Shown here: positions 25,401 to 35,849 of the stretch, one piece after another
Position numbering within the stretch: position 1 is the first letter of the stretch
Layout: each line of letters opens with the position of its first letter
Origin: Sanderia malayensis
Lineage: Eukaryota > Cnidaria > Scyphozoa > Semaeostomeae > Pelagiidae
Reading direction: 5' to 3'
DNA: 64,000 bases
Assembly: GCA_013076295.1 (NCBI GenBank)
Contig: RQOL01000658.1
Span: 4,409,836-4,473,835 of the forward strand
Translations under genes and position numbers: made by a program
The notes under the pieces: model-generated
Databases searched by the model: none
The model's input: the letters and a program-made list of their open reading frames with translations, nothing else
What the model was told of the DNA's origin: nothing

Positions 25401-25711
25401 CAGATCTTCTCGAAGATATGCACGCGCGGACAATAAACTTTGATTCGAAGACTTGTATTTCTGCCCCCTCCACCCCAACTGGGGCAAGAAGAGACGCCTT
25501 GTCCACTGATTTACGTCGCAAACTTACGATAGAGATGGTTAATGAAGCCAGATCGATGCCTGCTATTGCTTTGAATCCAGAAGAGATGCATCTGGAGAGG
25601 AAAAAACAAAGTCAGAGACAAAAAACTCCCAAGGAACCTCCCAGAAATTCTCAAAAATCCAAGCCCATGCAACCAAGTCGAAGTAATAGATCTGCTAGAA
25701 AGAAGCAATAG
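13404..25711 (+). CDS. CLEC16A: CLEC16A / Ema / GOP-1 homologue (26 exons, complete)
   Basis: Exons: 13404-13480, 13642-13770, 14152-14285, 14658-14725, 14827-14907, 15028-15133, 15516-15639, 15805-15985, 16462-16518, 16665-16784, 17274-17448, 17580-17624, 17961-18110, 19173-19237, 19372-19397, 19860-19960, 20169-20215, 20330-20399, 22098-22207, 22362-22406, 22518-22568, 22851-22979, 23147-23267, 23469-23511, 24010-24118, 24590-25711. All junctions keep phase, giving 1,161 codons (human about 1,053). Residues about 45-195 match the FPL domain ([51 protein letters not shown]); later landmarks include [18 protein letters not shown] and LGWGVVKF. Despite its name the family has no lectin fold. 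CLEC16A acts on endosomes and autophagosomes, in mitophagy with the RNF41 ubiquitin ligase and USP8; fly Ema promotes endosome maturation. The last exon encodes a long Ser/Pro/charged tail that ends Arg/Lys-rich and is not conserved by eye. Confidence 0.96.
16021..16150. repeat. Foldback repeat in CLEC16A intron 8
   Basis: Arms AAAATAAAAGCTTCAAGCT (from 16035) and its reverse complement (16115-16133) flank a core with CGGGTCAAGCCCG. The core resembles that at about 1814 near the epsin gene, suggesting a small dispersed foldback family. Confidence 0.75.
16992..17094 (+). repeat. Three copies of a ~37-bp tandem repeat (CLEC16A intron)
   Basis: Units share TAACGATTAGGGACAT followed by GAGATGTTA, with small differences between copies. 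The repeat is intronic and non-coding. A second short duplication, GTAGTGTGGACAGTCT, lies at about 17195-17235. Confidence 0.8.
18404..18828. repeat. Nested foldback element in CLEC16A intron 13
   Basis: Outer arms of 27 bp (18404-18430 and 18802-18828; CACAGAATAGAGATAATAC...) are perfect inverted repeats. Inside is a second perfect 21-bp inverted repeat (18685-18705 and 18725-18745; CTCGTTTTCATGTCGCC...). The element can fold into two stacked hairpins. No coding potential. Confidence 0.8.
20523..20906. mobile_element. MITE with AAGCAACT repeats, TA-flanked
   Basis: The ends are inverted, CA(C/G)TTTTTTTAATAAGCAAC, with TA at 20521-20522 and 20907-20908. The interior repeats AAGCAACT motifs and carries no gene. 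A related piece (CAAGCAACTGCTCTATAAGC) occurs near 21670. It lies in CLEC16A intron 18. Confidence 0.85.
23001..23084 (+). repeat. TGTTTGCT/TGTTTACG-type simple repeat
   Basis: A run of 8-bp units TTGTTTGC, drifting to GTGTTTAC and then TTGCTTAC, directly after the donor of CLEC16A exon 22. The open frame across it is an artefact. Confidence 0.8.
23596..23669 (+). tRNA. tRNA-Arg(TCT), intronless, in CLEC16A intron 24
   Basis: A 74-nt cloverleaf: acceptor GCCCCAG pairs with CTGGGGT (one G-T pair), D arm with TGGCGCAATGG (A box), anticodon loop CTTCTAA with TCT at its centre, and T arm GGGTTCGACTCCC (B box). The body matches animal tRNA-Arg(TCT). In vertebrates most such genes have an intron after the anticodon; here there is none. 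CCA is not encoded. Only short T runs lie just downstream (TTTTTC at about 23685). It sits in the same orientation as the host gene. Confidence 0.95.
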
Positions 25712-25840
25712 GTTTCTTTTAATCAGGTCATTATTTGATACACAGATGAATAGATTTCTACAATTAAATAGTGTACAGTTAGCTTATTTTCTTTTGTAAC
25801 TTCCGCGCATGATGAATCTACTTGTAGAATTGAATGTCAT

Positions 25841-25846
25841 AATAAA
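25841..25846 (+). terminator. CLEC16A polyadenylation signal AATAAA
   Basis: AATAAA occurs 130 bp after the CLEC16A stop codon, in AT-rich DNA, and is the best candidate for the gene's 3' end. Confidence 0.65.
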
Positions 25847-26279
25847 TATATTACTCTATGATTTTTCAACATCAGAAATAACAAGATAAAATAATGTTAT
25901 TTGCTTTGGAATCGAGGCAACTGAAGGTGCGGAAATGGCCTGGGAAAAGTTACGTAAACAAACAAAGTTTAGTTAGACTGTCTTAGTTCCCCTTATTTTA
26001 TTTTGGAAATAATAATGAATACTTCATTTCCAGTCGTGGAACAACGTCCGTTTTGGCAAAGGAAAGCAAAATAAAGTGAGCTAATTGATTTCTTTTAATT
26101 CAAAATGCCATTCCAAGTGGATTATAAGTACGACTACAGATTCTTAACATGGAATATCAATTTGATGATATATTTACTTCCGCGTTTACTTTTACATCTG
26201 TCTCTCTTTCCAAGAACTCAAAACTCATTTGTTCCGTGACCTCACTTTCACTTTCGTTTGCAACCTCGCTTGAAGATAG
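25847..26279. other. Intergenic DNA left of the giant transposon
   Basis: No gene or repeat is recognised. Without the 23.5-kb insertion, the CLEC16A stop and the AP4E1 start would be about 1 kb apart. Confidence 0.5.
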
Positions 26280-26287
26280 TTAAAAAA
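26280..26287. repeat. Putative 8-bp target-site duplication, left (TTAAAAAA)
   Basis: TTAAAAAA directly precedes the left terminus GGC. The same eight bases follow the right terminus GCC at 49798-49805. The sequence is low in complexity, so chance cannot be excluded. Confidence 0.65.
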
Positions 26288-26876
26288 GGCAGGCCCTCGA
26301 TGGCTCAGGAACGAAAATTTCATATAGCGTTATACACATACACGCCTTAACACACCCATTTTCGTTCCATGAACCTCGTAGTGATACTGAGGTTCATGGA
26401 ACGAATAATCAATACGAGGTTCCTACAAACTTTGTATCAGTCTCGTATTGATACTGAAGAATGGGCTTGGCTTGGGCGGAACGTTACGTACGTAAAGTGC
26501 TTTTGCAGGCAGCATGCTTCTTGCTTGGCCTATGATGTGGCTTGTATCTATCGTCATCTTTGGGGGAGTTGAGACAAGTCTTTTGACAGCTGATAAGGAG
26601 TTTTATGAGCATGCAAGCAAGGACATCTGTGAAATTATAGGGGGTGAGAAAAATAAGAAGAAACAAGGACAGTAAGTATGGAATTCAATTGCGCATGGTT
26701 GTTGGTGAGTATTCGTGTGGCCCAGGGCTAGGGCAGGGCCATAAAGTTCTTATTCCATGGCAATGAGGAAATGTGGGAAATAGCATATAGGCAATGAAGT
26801 AAACTTGAAGTCTATATGACTATACCCATATTTAAATACATGGTATGGTGGGGAGTATGGAGAGATTATGTGAATA
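26288..26876 (+). repeat. Left terminal/subterminal inverted repeat
   Basis: This mirrors 49321-49797. Besides the terminal 31 bp, the matching blocks are GCATGCAAGCAAGGACATCT, AATAAGAAGAAACAAGGACA and GAGTATTCGTGTGGCCCAGG. A perfect 17-bp hairpin (26361-26377 with 26389-26405, TTCGTTCCATGAACCTC) lies inside. An open stretch around 26560-26672 reads ADKEFYEHASKDICEI, similar to the right-end copy; it may be a decayed exon. Confidence 0.8.
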
Positions 26877-28010
26877 GTGTGGAGAACGTGGACAGCGTGG
26901 AGAACGTGGACAGTGTGGAGAACGTGGAGAACGTGGACAGCGTGGAGAACGTGGACAGTGTGGAGAACGTGGACAGTGTGGAGAACGTGGACAGTGTGGA
27001 GAACGTGGACAGTGTGGAGAACGTGGACAGCGTGGAGAACGTGGACAGTGTGGAGAACGTGGACAGTGTGGAGAACGTGGACAGTGTGGAGAACGTGGAC
27101 AGTGTGGAGAACGTGGACAGGTGGAGAACGTGGACAGTGTGGAGAACGTGGACAGTGTGGAGAACGTGGACAGTGTGGAGAACGTGGACAGGTGGAGGGG
27201 AGTGTGGAGAACGTGGACAGTGTGGAGAACGTGGACAGCGTGGAGAACGTGGACAGTGTGGAGAACGTGGACAGTGTGGAGAACGTGGACAGTGTGGAGA
27301 ACGTGGACAGTGTGGAGAACGTGGACAGTGTGGAGAACGTGGACAGTGTGGAGAACGTGGACAGTGTGGAGAACGTGGACAGTGTGGAGAACGTGGACAG
27401 TGTGGAGAACGTGGACAGTGTGGAGAACGTGGACAGTGTGGAGAACGTGGACAGTGTGGAGAACGTGGACAGTGTGGAGAACGTGGACAGTGTGGAGAAC
27501 GTGGACAGTGTGGAGAACGTGGACAGTGTGGAGAACGTGGACAGTGTGGAGAACGTGGACAGTGTGGAGAACGTGGACAGTGTGGAGAACGTGGACAGTG
27601 GTGGAGAACGTGGACAGGTGGAGAACGTGGACAGTGTGGAGAACGTGGACAGTGTGGAGAACGTGGACAGTGTGGAGAACGTGGACAGTGTGGAGAACGT
27701 GGACAGTGTGGAGAACGTGGACAGTGTGGAGAACGTGGACAGCGTGGAGAACGTGGACAGTGTGGAGAACGTGGACAGTGTGGAGAACGTGGACAGTGTG
27801 GAGAACGTGGACAGTGTGGAGAACGTGGACAGTGTGGAGAACGTGGACAGTGTGGAGAACGTGGACAGTGTGGAGAACGTGGACAGTGTGGAGAACGTGG
27901 ACAGTGTGGAGAACGTGGGACAGTGTGGAGAACGTGGACAGTGTGGAGAACGTGGAGTGGAGAACGTGGACAGTGTGGAGAACGTGGACAGTGTGGAGAA
28001 CGTGGACAGT
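26877..28010 (+). repeat. 18-bp minisatellite, about 63 copies (left)
   Basis: The unit is GTGGACAGTGTGGAGAAC, nearly homogeneous, with a few T-to-C changes (AGCGTG) and a few short insertions or deletions (near 27120, 27195, 27600, 27919, 27956). Because 18 is a multiple of three, all three forward frames stay open for up to 400 codons, giving repeats such as VENVDS. I do not consider them genes. Confidence 0.97.
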
Positions 28011-28561
28011 GTCTATGCCTGGAATTTTCTCTTTGAATCTTTAACTATGCTTTACCAAGGTTTTCTTTTTTTGTCAGCTTGTTTTTAGGTGTTACTTTTT
28101 TGAGTTAAATATAGTTTCTGAAAAACATTTTAACTCTCTACTGGGTCTTTTATGAACTGTTTTTCATATCAGTATAGTTTTTATACATTACTTGCAATAA
28201 CAGCAATAGAGCTTGTATAAAATATTTTACTTTATTACATGATGGTTCTTCTTTACATTAAAACATGGTGCATTTGGTGATTTCAAGAAAAGTAAAAAGA
28301 ATTATGTTTCTGCGCATCTTTTGGGTTGCAAGGCCATAAGAAGGATGCAGCATTTATTTTGTTGGTGAAGACAAGCTTTTAAATCTGCTGTAATGAGTAA
28401 AAGCTTGATAGAATTCCAATAGAAATTTGGAAGTACAGAGGATATAACAAGACTGGTTTTTTCTGTTGTATTATTTTATTAATGATCTGTTTTCACTTTA
28501 TTCATCCGTACTATATTTGATCACTCTTATAGCCCTATTTATCTGTCTATCTATCCATCTA

Positions 28562-28592
<31 letters not shown>

Positions 28593-29339
28593 TCATTACG
28601 CTCCTCCGTCCTCAGCGGACACTGCGCGGTCTACTACAATTTCCATACGTGTGCTATGTATGCGATTTGTTCGTGGTCACTATATTTGATCACTATATTT
28701 TTGTGTCGTTGTTTCTTTCTTCTAAATAACTTTTATCTACCATCTTTGTTTACATTTATAACCTCGCTTTCATGTATCTCTCAAAGTGAGACTGTAACTT
28801 CTCCAGCTTTCTTTCTCACTCTTTTTTTCTGAATAATAAAAGTGTGTTTGTCCACTGTGTGAGTGTTACTTGTTTCATCCTGTGTCCTACTCGTACAGGC
28901 TATATATCCTATCTGTATGGTCCTACTGCATATAGTATATGATACTTTCCATTCTATGACATCTTGTATTTACCATTCTTCATGTATTTACTTTGTTCTG
29001 TAATCAAGGTAAGTTCATATTGTAACCTTGGTATTTGCATTATAGAATTACTATATCACAAAGCTTTTGTATGTATTCATTGTTACCAGTTATTTTCATT
29101 TCATCCCCAGACAATATTTATCAAATTTAACAGAAGACATAATACACATAATTTGGCCAAGAATAACTGAACAGTGGCTTACATAAAATAATAGAAATAA
29201 ATAAAAAGTAAAAAACTAGAGATTATAATAAAGTATTAAGTAATAAAGTAGTAATAGTAATAATAATAGTAAAGTAGTAATAAAGTAATAGTAATAAAGT
29301 AATATTATTTATTATAATAAATAATAAAGTATTTTGGTT
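28011..29339. other. AT-rich transposon interior without a gene
   Basis: Contains a CTAT microsatellite (28540-28593) and a run of AATAAAGTA-like simple repeats (29215-29335). No coding exon is recognised. Confidence 0.6.
28540..28593 (+). repeat. (CTAT)n microsatellite
   Basis: About twelve CTAT units, with two interruptions. Confidence 0.92.
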
Positions 29340-32300
29340 TTAGTTTTTTGTTATTTTTCTTTTCCTTGTCAGGCTCGTTGGTTGAAAATTTTTTGAAAGG
29401 CAATCTTCCAACTTTTCACACGGATCTATAAAGTAAGATACGACAAAATATTGTAATACTGCCTTTTACTGATTTTTCCCTGTGTCACTAATAGCAACAG
29501 CTGAACAAATTATAAGTTTTCATACCTTTTTGCTTCCTTCGTTGTTGTCTGATTCCCTCAGTGCTATCATCTGAAATAGGTTAATAAGAGTTTGAAAAAA
29601 CTGTTGGTTTTACAGAATTCAGGTGTTAAGGGCAATAGCATTGATTTTTCTTTCATAGTTACCTTTATCTTTATTTTCTGTTTCTTTTCTGTCATTAGAC
29701 TCCTCAATAAGAATGTCTTCAGCATCAACATCATCAATATCATCATCAGTATCATCATCTTCCTCATAACTTTGCTGGTCTTCATCTTGAGATTCAGTTT
29801 CTGTGAAAAATATGAGGTAAAAATATTGCATCTGTTCTACATGTTTTCACAGCTTGCCACCAGCTACTTTTTAGAGACTTTTTAGAAACTGTTTAATGCG
29901 AATGTATGCTATGTAATGAATACTGAGCTTACCGATATCTGAAATATAATATACTGCATTGTGCTGAATGCCTGCTGTTATGTGAACAACAGCACTGCCT
30001 CCTATGAGCAGGGGGGAATGGTCAACTTTTGAAGCACAGACATCCATGCCATCTTCTTTTACCAGGCGTTTTATTATACAAAACCTCTGTGTTTCCAACT
30101 GGAAACGTTTGGTTGACCTTCCAATTGTTATTGAAACAACAGCATCTTCGGCAGTTTTATTTTCAATTTTCAGTTTTGTGTTGTATTGATCATCTGTGTG
30201 GGAAGCATTGATGTACTTGAGTATGATAATTTTAGAATTATGCATCTGATTAGAAATAATTTAAGTGATGGCAACAATGAAATACTGAGTTCCCCAGATC
30301 TGTCGATTGACATACAGGAAACCCAATTTTACAACAGAAAAATATAGGCTTTGTTATAGGCTTTATATCTACCAGTCATTTGCATTCCTAATCTTCTCAT
30401 GCACTCTCCATAGCCCTATGATGGGAAAAATGCATGATAATAACAAATCTAGCAAACAACAAAAGTTTTCAAATGGTCCAAAATTTTATCAGGTATATGG
30501 AAGCAAAGTAGCATATATAAATTGAATGAAAATAATATAATTGCCATGAAATTGGTCTTACTTTTTCATAATATGACTTCATTTGAGGATTCCCTTTCAA
30601 ATAGTCTCTTAATGGAGAAGATTCAAGAACCTGTAAAAAATTTAAGATCTAATTATAGATTCAGAAATGAGAAAACATTGAAAACTTGTTTGCATTATAA
30701 ATACTCACTGTCAGAAGGTGAGCTGACATACTATTGTCTGTGTCGTTTCTCCACATTATTTGTCTTTTTTTACCTATAGGAGAGGGTTTAACACATTCAA
30801 TCATTTATTCAGGAGTTGAAATATATCAATAAATTACTTGCCAATGAGGAAATATAGCGGAACTATAATGAAAAAGGCATTTCATTATCTTAACAAAGAG
30901 TATGTAATAAGTATGAAACTTGCTATCAATCTCACTTTCAATATAACTCTGCATTTTTGCTGTTATTGTAGTTTCAGTTTTTGCTAACTCTTCGCAATGT
31001 TCTCTGCTGAGACCAAATGTTCTTTCTGGCTCTTCCAGATCCCTTTCAACCCTTGGACCCTCAGGTAATCCACAAACTAGTAAAAATACAATTGAAAAAC
31101 TTGTCAATGACACAATTTCCTTAATGTGATGTTCAAACAATATTAATTAGTTTTAGGTTGCAAACCTATCAGCATATCAAGTCTTGAGAAGATTATAACA
31201 ACTGACAGGTTATGTATGTGATCTTGGTTTTTGGATTGTTGTACTTTTCAGTTAAGTTTTTCATTTTTAATAAAGCTAAATGGATCCATTTTGTGGTTAC
31301 AATTATTGGCAGGATTAGCTTGAGATATTTTTAATAGTAATTAAATGCTCACCTTCTCTGATTTTTATCATTACCGTAGGAGAAAGTTTTGAATGAGGAA
31401 TCTTGTTAGCTGGAAGAAAATATAGCATCTATCAAATAACAGATTCATTTCAGTCTGGGTTTTCAATTGTTTCAGAGAAGGATTCTCAACCTTTCATTCC
31501 CATTTTCATATCATCATTTCTTCTGTGTAAGTATAACATGAATTTAACCTGGAGAACTCAGGATACACAACTTCTATTTTGACCTACCTCTGCAATTCTT
31601 TGTTTTTTCTTTTTTTGAAAGATCTGCATAATGGGCAGGGCCCTGTTTGCAAAATATTACTGATGCCTGAAAGGCTGCCACTCCCCCAGCTTCCAACTTT
31701 TTATGTATTTCCTAGAACAATATAACAAATTTTAATATCCTCTCCCTTAATCAAATCGATCAAAGTATAGGTCATATTGATAGGCACTGAAACATGTACA
31801 AACCATGTGTGAAGCATTTGAAATGCGGTTAAACACATTCACAGCTATTGCAATTGATTGAATCTTTCTTTTGGCACTGTCGCGGAAATAGGTGGACGGG
31901 TTCAACCATGTCAAGACCTAGGCGTAGTTAGAACATTGTAAATTATCTGCACACACAAAATTCTGCCACCAGCATACACATGTAAGTAGCCTTTTTATGC
32001 AAAAGTGGTTTTCTGTATCTTGTAGAACAAAAATTTAGTTGTAAACTTACCTCGCTTTCTTCTGTGTCTTCAATTTCTTTTAATATACTAGCTCCAAGCT
32101 CTTCAAAGAATGTGTCGTCATTTTTTGTTGCAGCAACCCGTTGGAAAACGATCGACTTGACCGCTTCTCCCAGACCGATTTCTTTTCCCGCAGAAGCAGC
32201 AAGCTATGAACAAGAAAATATATGGAGAGTTGTCTATCGGTATCATAAAAATGAAGAGAATGTAAATACTGCCTTGTATCCATTTCTAACTGAGCTTTGT

Positions 32301-34882
32301 CAGTTTTCTAACACACCCAAGTTAATGACGCGACAAGCAAGTAAGTAATCACATATCAAGAAAGGGAGAATTTTATTACAATTTAAAATAAGCGTACCAT
32401 GCAGTAAGTCGCAAGAGTTGATGACATTCCGGATGTCCACCGTCTCTGCGTTGTGTTTGGCAGCTCATCCCTTATAATGTTATTTATGGTATCCGATATT
32501 CTTTTTTTTGATGCTTTCCAAAATTCGCCGAAGTGAACTGCCCAAGCAATAAGGTAACCCTGAATCAAAAAACACTGAATCTTATTAATCATGTTTGGTG
32601 ATCCGATATTGAGGATTTGCCACAAGCGAATGGCCACAAGTTTAGTTTTTCTGCATTGAGGTTAGTTTGTTTCACCCACAGTCATATTATTCGCATAAGA
32701 AATTTAGATTACCTTGTTCATTTGGGCTGTTGGTTGCAGTTCCATTTTCAAAATGTCTTCTTCGGACTTCGTGAAGCTCGCGTCCCATTTAAAATAGAAT
32801 GTCAACGTGCGTCCATCAATTCTGTGAACAAACGAAGAGAACAATGGAGACACTAAGCTTAAAATGGATAATTCATGTAAGTACACTGGGTAAATCTTCA
32901 TTACTCTTTCAATGCAAGGTCAATTGTATTGTACATCAATTATATTACCTTTCTGTGACACCACTATTCGAAGTGCTCAGCACTTTCGCTCTCGATTTTG
33001 AGAGACCACTTGTGCACGAGCCTTGCAGATACCCGTCGTGCGCTTGTAAAATGAACTCTGTCATGGTGTTGCTATTTGTTGCTTCATTTATGAAGCAAAC
33101 CATGTTGCTGCAAGACAGAGATTCTTGGATTCGTTTGCTACAAGAATGGAAGGAATTATTTAAATAGGGTTTGCGAAGATCATGGAATTTGAAAGTAAAC
33201 TTATTTTGGACCGATGCACACTTACGGAGTTGTGCCACTTTGCATCGAATCTCCTCCAGAAAGGAACATTGGGTGGCAATAATCGTCGGGTGCACCGATT
33301 CCTGATGCCAGAATTTCAAGGCATTTTGATTTGCCAACGTTCTGGCGACCACACATAATCATCGCATGGCTTGTTTCATCTACAAAAACGAAGACAATGA
33401 ACTTGGGTGGTTTAAATAAACCTGAATTTTAGTAAAAAGAAAAATTGGAATGAGATATCGAAAAGACATTTCCGTAAAGCTTAATTCATAAATTAATAAT
33501 ATAAGGACAGATAATTGACAGACATAAGCTCAATTCCTACCGGTTGAATCTTGTTCAAACATTTTTCTTAACAGCTGTGTCAGGGTGAATGCCATAGCCA
33601 TCAGCATCGGCTCTCTGTTGTCACAGAAGCAACAACTCAAGCTTACAATCCTGTTGGCAATGAAAACTACATTAATATTTCATCATATGTGAATACAACA
33701 TAAATTGCTATTTGTTGAAATTTGTCAGATTCGCAAAACTCAATGGATACTCATAATTAAAGTGTAAAATATTGACAAGCAGTGTAAATCTTCTTTATAC
33801 AGGGCGCTATCAGATAAAAGGATCAATTTATACTTACATTTTGATCACCTCAAGGAAGTTGGAAAAACTGCCGATCAGGTTTTTATTGATCGCAACAGAC
33901 ATTGCTTTGACGTTGTTGTCGATGATGACGTATTCACGTTCATCTTCTCGCAGAAGTCGTCCATTTTTTATTTGTTGCTGGAAAGTAAATAAGAAACGTT
34001 AATTTTGTCACAAATAGTAACGAGTAGTATTCTATGATATAATGTGCAGGTATTGTACTTTGCTGAAGAAGTAGCACACCATTCTTCCTTGTAATATTGC
34101 AATAGCTCTGAGTTCTTATTTGGTCACTCTTATCAGTTAAAAGTTATCGGCTATAATATAAATATACAGGTACTTACTGTTTCCGACAGGACCCAATAGT
34201 CCGGGTCATAAAATCCAATAAATGGAGCATTTTGGCAGCTTCTTTCCATGCCATGCACGACATAGTCGTGTTTAAGATATCGCAGATATTCGGAAAGATC
34301 TGCGGCTTTAATGTCACCAGCCACATTGAAGAGCCCGCGACCAAACTTTTTTCTAATTGTTGTTTCAAATTTTGTTCGACTGTCCAAGAAGCTGGCTGGT
34401 AGTGCAGTCGTCCTGTCGTGAGAAAGACGCATGTCAAGAGAAAAAATAACTTGCAGGGCCTCACAAGGTTCTTGATTTAAACTTTCTGTTGTACTATTGG
34501 TGAAGCCAGGCTTCATATGTTAAAATGTGGATTGTCTATATGTTTCTTTTAAAAACAATACCTGCTGCCACTTTTGCATGTTATTTTCGCCAGCCAATGG
34601 CCTTCTTTTTCCTCATAGTCGTCACCAGCGATGCTTCCCAGTAGTTTTACTTGAAAGTCGCAAAAGTGCTTTTCCTCTGCACCGGGTTTTCGTCGGAACC
34701 ATGTTTCGCCTTGCCTTTCTATAAATTTGCCGTCGTAGCAAAACTCAACATGGTCTGCCTTAAATGCGATGAGAAAGCATCAGTTAAGAATCCAGTTCCT
34801 TCAATCAGGGACTCATGATCATAATATTATTTATTACATCAGTATTACTTACCTGGTGTTCCGGTACGCTTTCTTCTGCCAT
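29340..34882 (-). CDS. P-loop (AAA+/SF3-like) ATPase, 19 exons, transposon-borne
   Basis: Exons in order on the minus strand: 34853-34882, 34562-34758, 34178-34493, 33838-33977, 33541-33650, 33226-33379, 32949-33107, 32713-32821, 32398-32559, 32051-32203, 31588-31711, 31353-31409, 30936-31076, 30709-30773, 30562-30630, 29933-30245, 29663-29800, 29526-29570, 29340-29425. All junctions keep phase, giving 855 codons, so the gene is intact. Residues 275-282 are a Walker A motif (GRQNVGKS), 318-324 a Walker B-like MVCFINE, and N363 in LSTSN fits sensor 1. This resembles DUF927/SF3-like ATPases known from mobile DNA. The exon at 29663-29800 is very acidic and the C-terminus basic (RKRKITKN). AATAAA lies just after the stop (29318-29323). 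It is transcribed away from the transposase gene, with which it may work. The molecular function is inferred from the motifs only. Confidence 0.82.
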
Positions 34883-35849
34883 CTTCGAAATTTTTTGGTT
34901 TCTTTGATCAGGTTTGTGTCCTGCAGATGCAAATTTCAAATGTGAAGATATGGCGCTTTATTGCTTATTTATAGTAACTGGACTTCCTTTGCAATTTACC
35001 ATCCAAGAATGTCTGGAAGACAATGTGAAGTATATCATAAAATATAGAAATAATGAAGTTAACAACTATATATGTTCCCGCAAGTGTGTATCGGCCTTTA
35101 TTACGACATTGACTAACTGGGGTTCTCGCAAAATATAAAACAATGAGATTGATAGCTTTATGCACCTCGGGGAGCATTACTACAGTCAAAGAGCACCCCG
35201 AAATGGTGGGCAATGTTTCGCGTTGCTTTTGATCGCCAAACAGCTTATTTCCCTTGTGCAAATAGATCTGCAATTTCTGTGGAGCAAGACCACAGGTAAA
35301 GAAGTGCTTTGAAGATAGCCACTTTACACCATGATTTCAAAACAACAATTAATCACAATCCAGACCGACCAAACGTTGCTAAAGTTCTCACTAAACAAAA
35401 TATTTCCATGGGTTTTTTCTACGCCCTAACAGCTTAGTTATTTCCTGCAGTGGGGAAATATATTTACACTTCGGAACATGTTGTTTACAACGTGTGTTCT
35501 GTCCCTTCGTCCGCTAAAAATGTAGCGCAATTTGGATGCAAATCCTATTAACCATATGTAAAGCAGATAAAGTAATATTTGGTCGATCACAGATTGCATA
35601 CATATTCCCTTGTTTACAGATCATTACTTATAGATCTTGTCAAAACCTGAAGGCAATTGTGTTTTTTGACTTTGGGTAACGCTGTTAACTAGACTTCAAA
35701 CAAATTTCAAATTGAAAGCATAGCTTTCTGGGCGTTGATTTTTCCCACGTGAGCGAGTTCAGTGTGTGACTCACCTCTCTCCTATGAGGCCATACACTCT
35801 TAATCTTTTTGTTCAGCAATTGAAGTCGTTCTAATCAAAGGTTATCTGT
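34883..35849. other. 5' flank of the ATPase gene
   Basis: Non-coding stretch between the ATPase start codon and the 505-bp satellite; the ATPase promoter should lie here. I see no defined element. Confidence 0.4.

Noticed and set aside
26280..26290. TTAA as the target duplication (piggyBac/Kolobok style)
   Set aside because: With TTAA the left terminus would start AAAAGGC while the right one ends GCC, so the ends would not mirror each other. The 8-bp reading makes both ends symmetric.
26816..28088. Three overlapping open frames of 300-400 codons with VENVDS/WRTWTV/CGERGQ repeats
   Set aside because: They are the three phases of an 18-bp minisatellite; any multiple-of-three repeat without a stop stays open. 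The same is seen in the inverted array at 48.4-49.5 kb.
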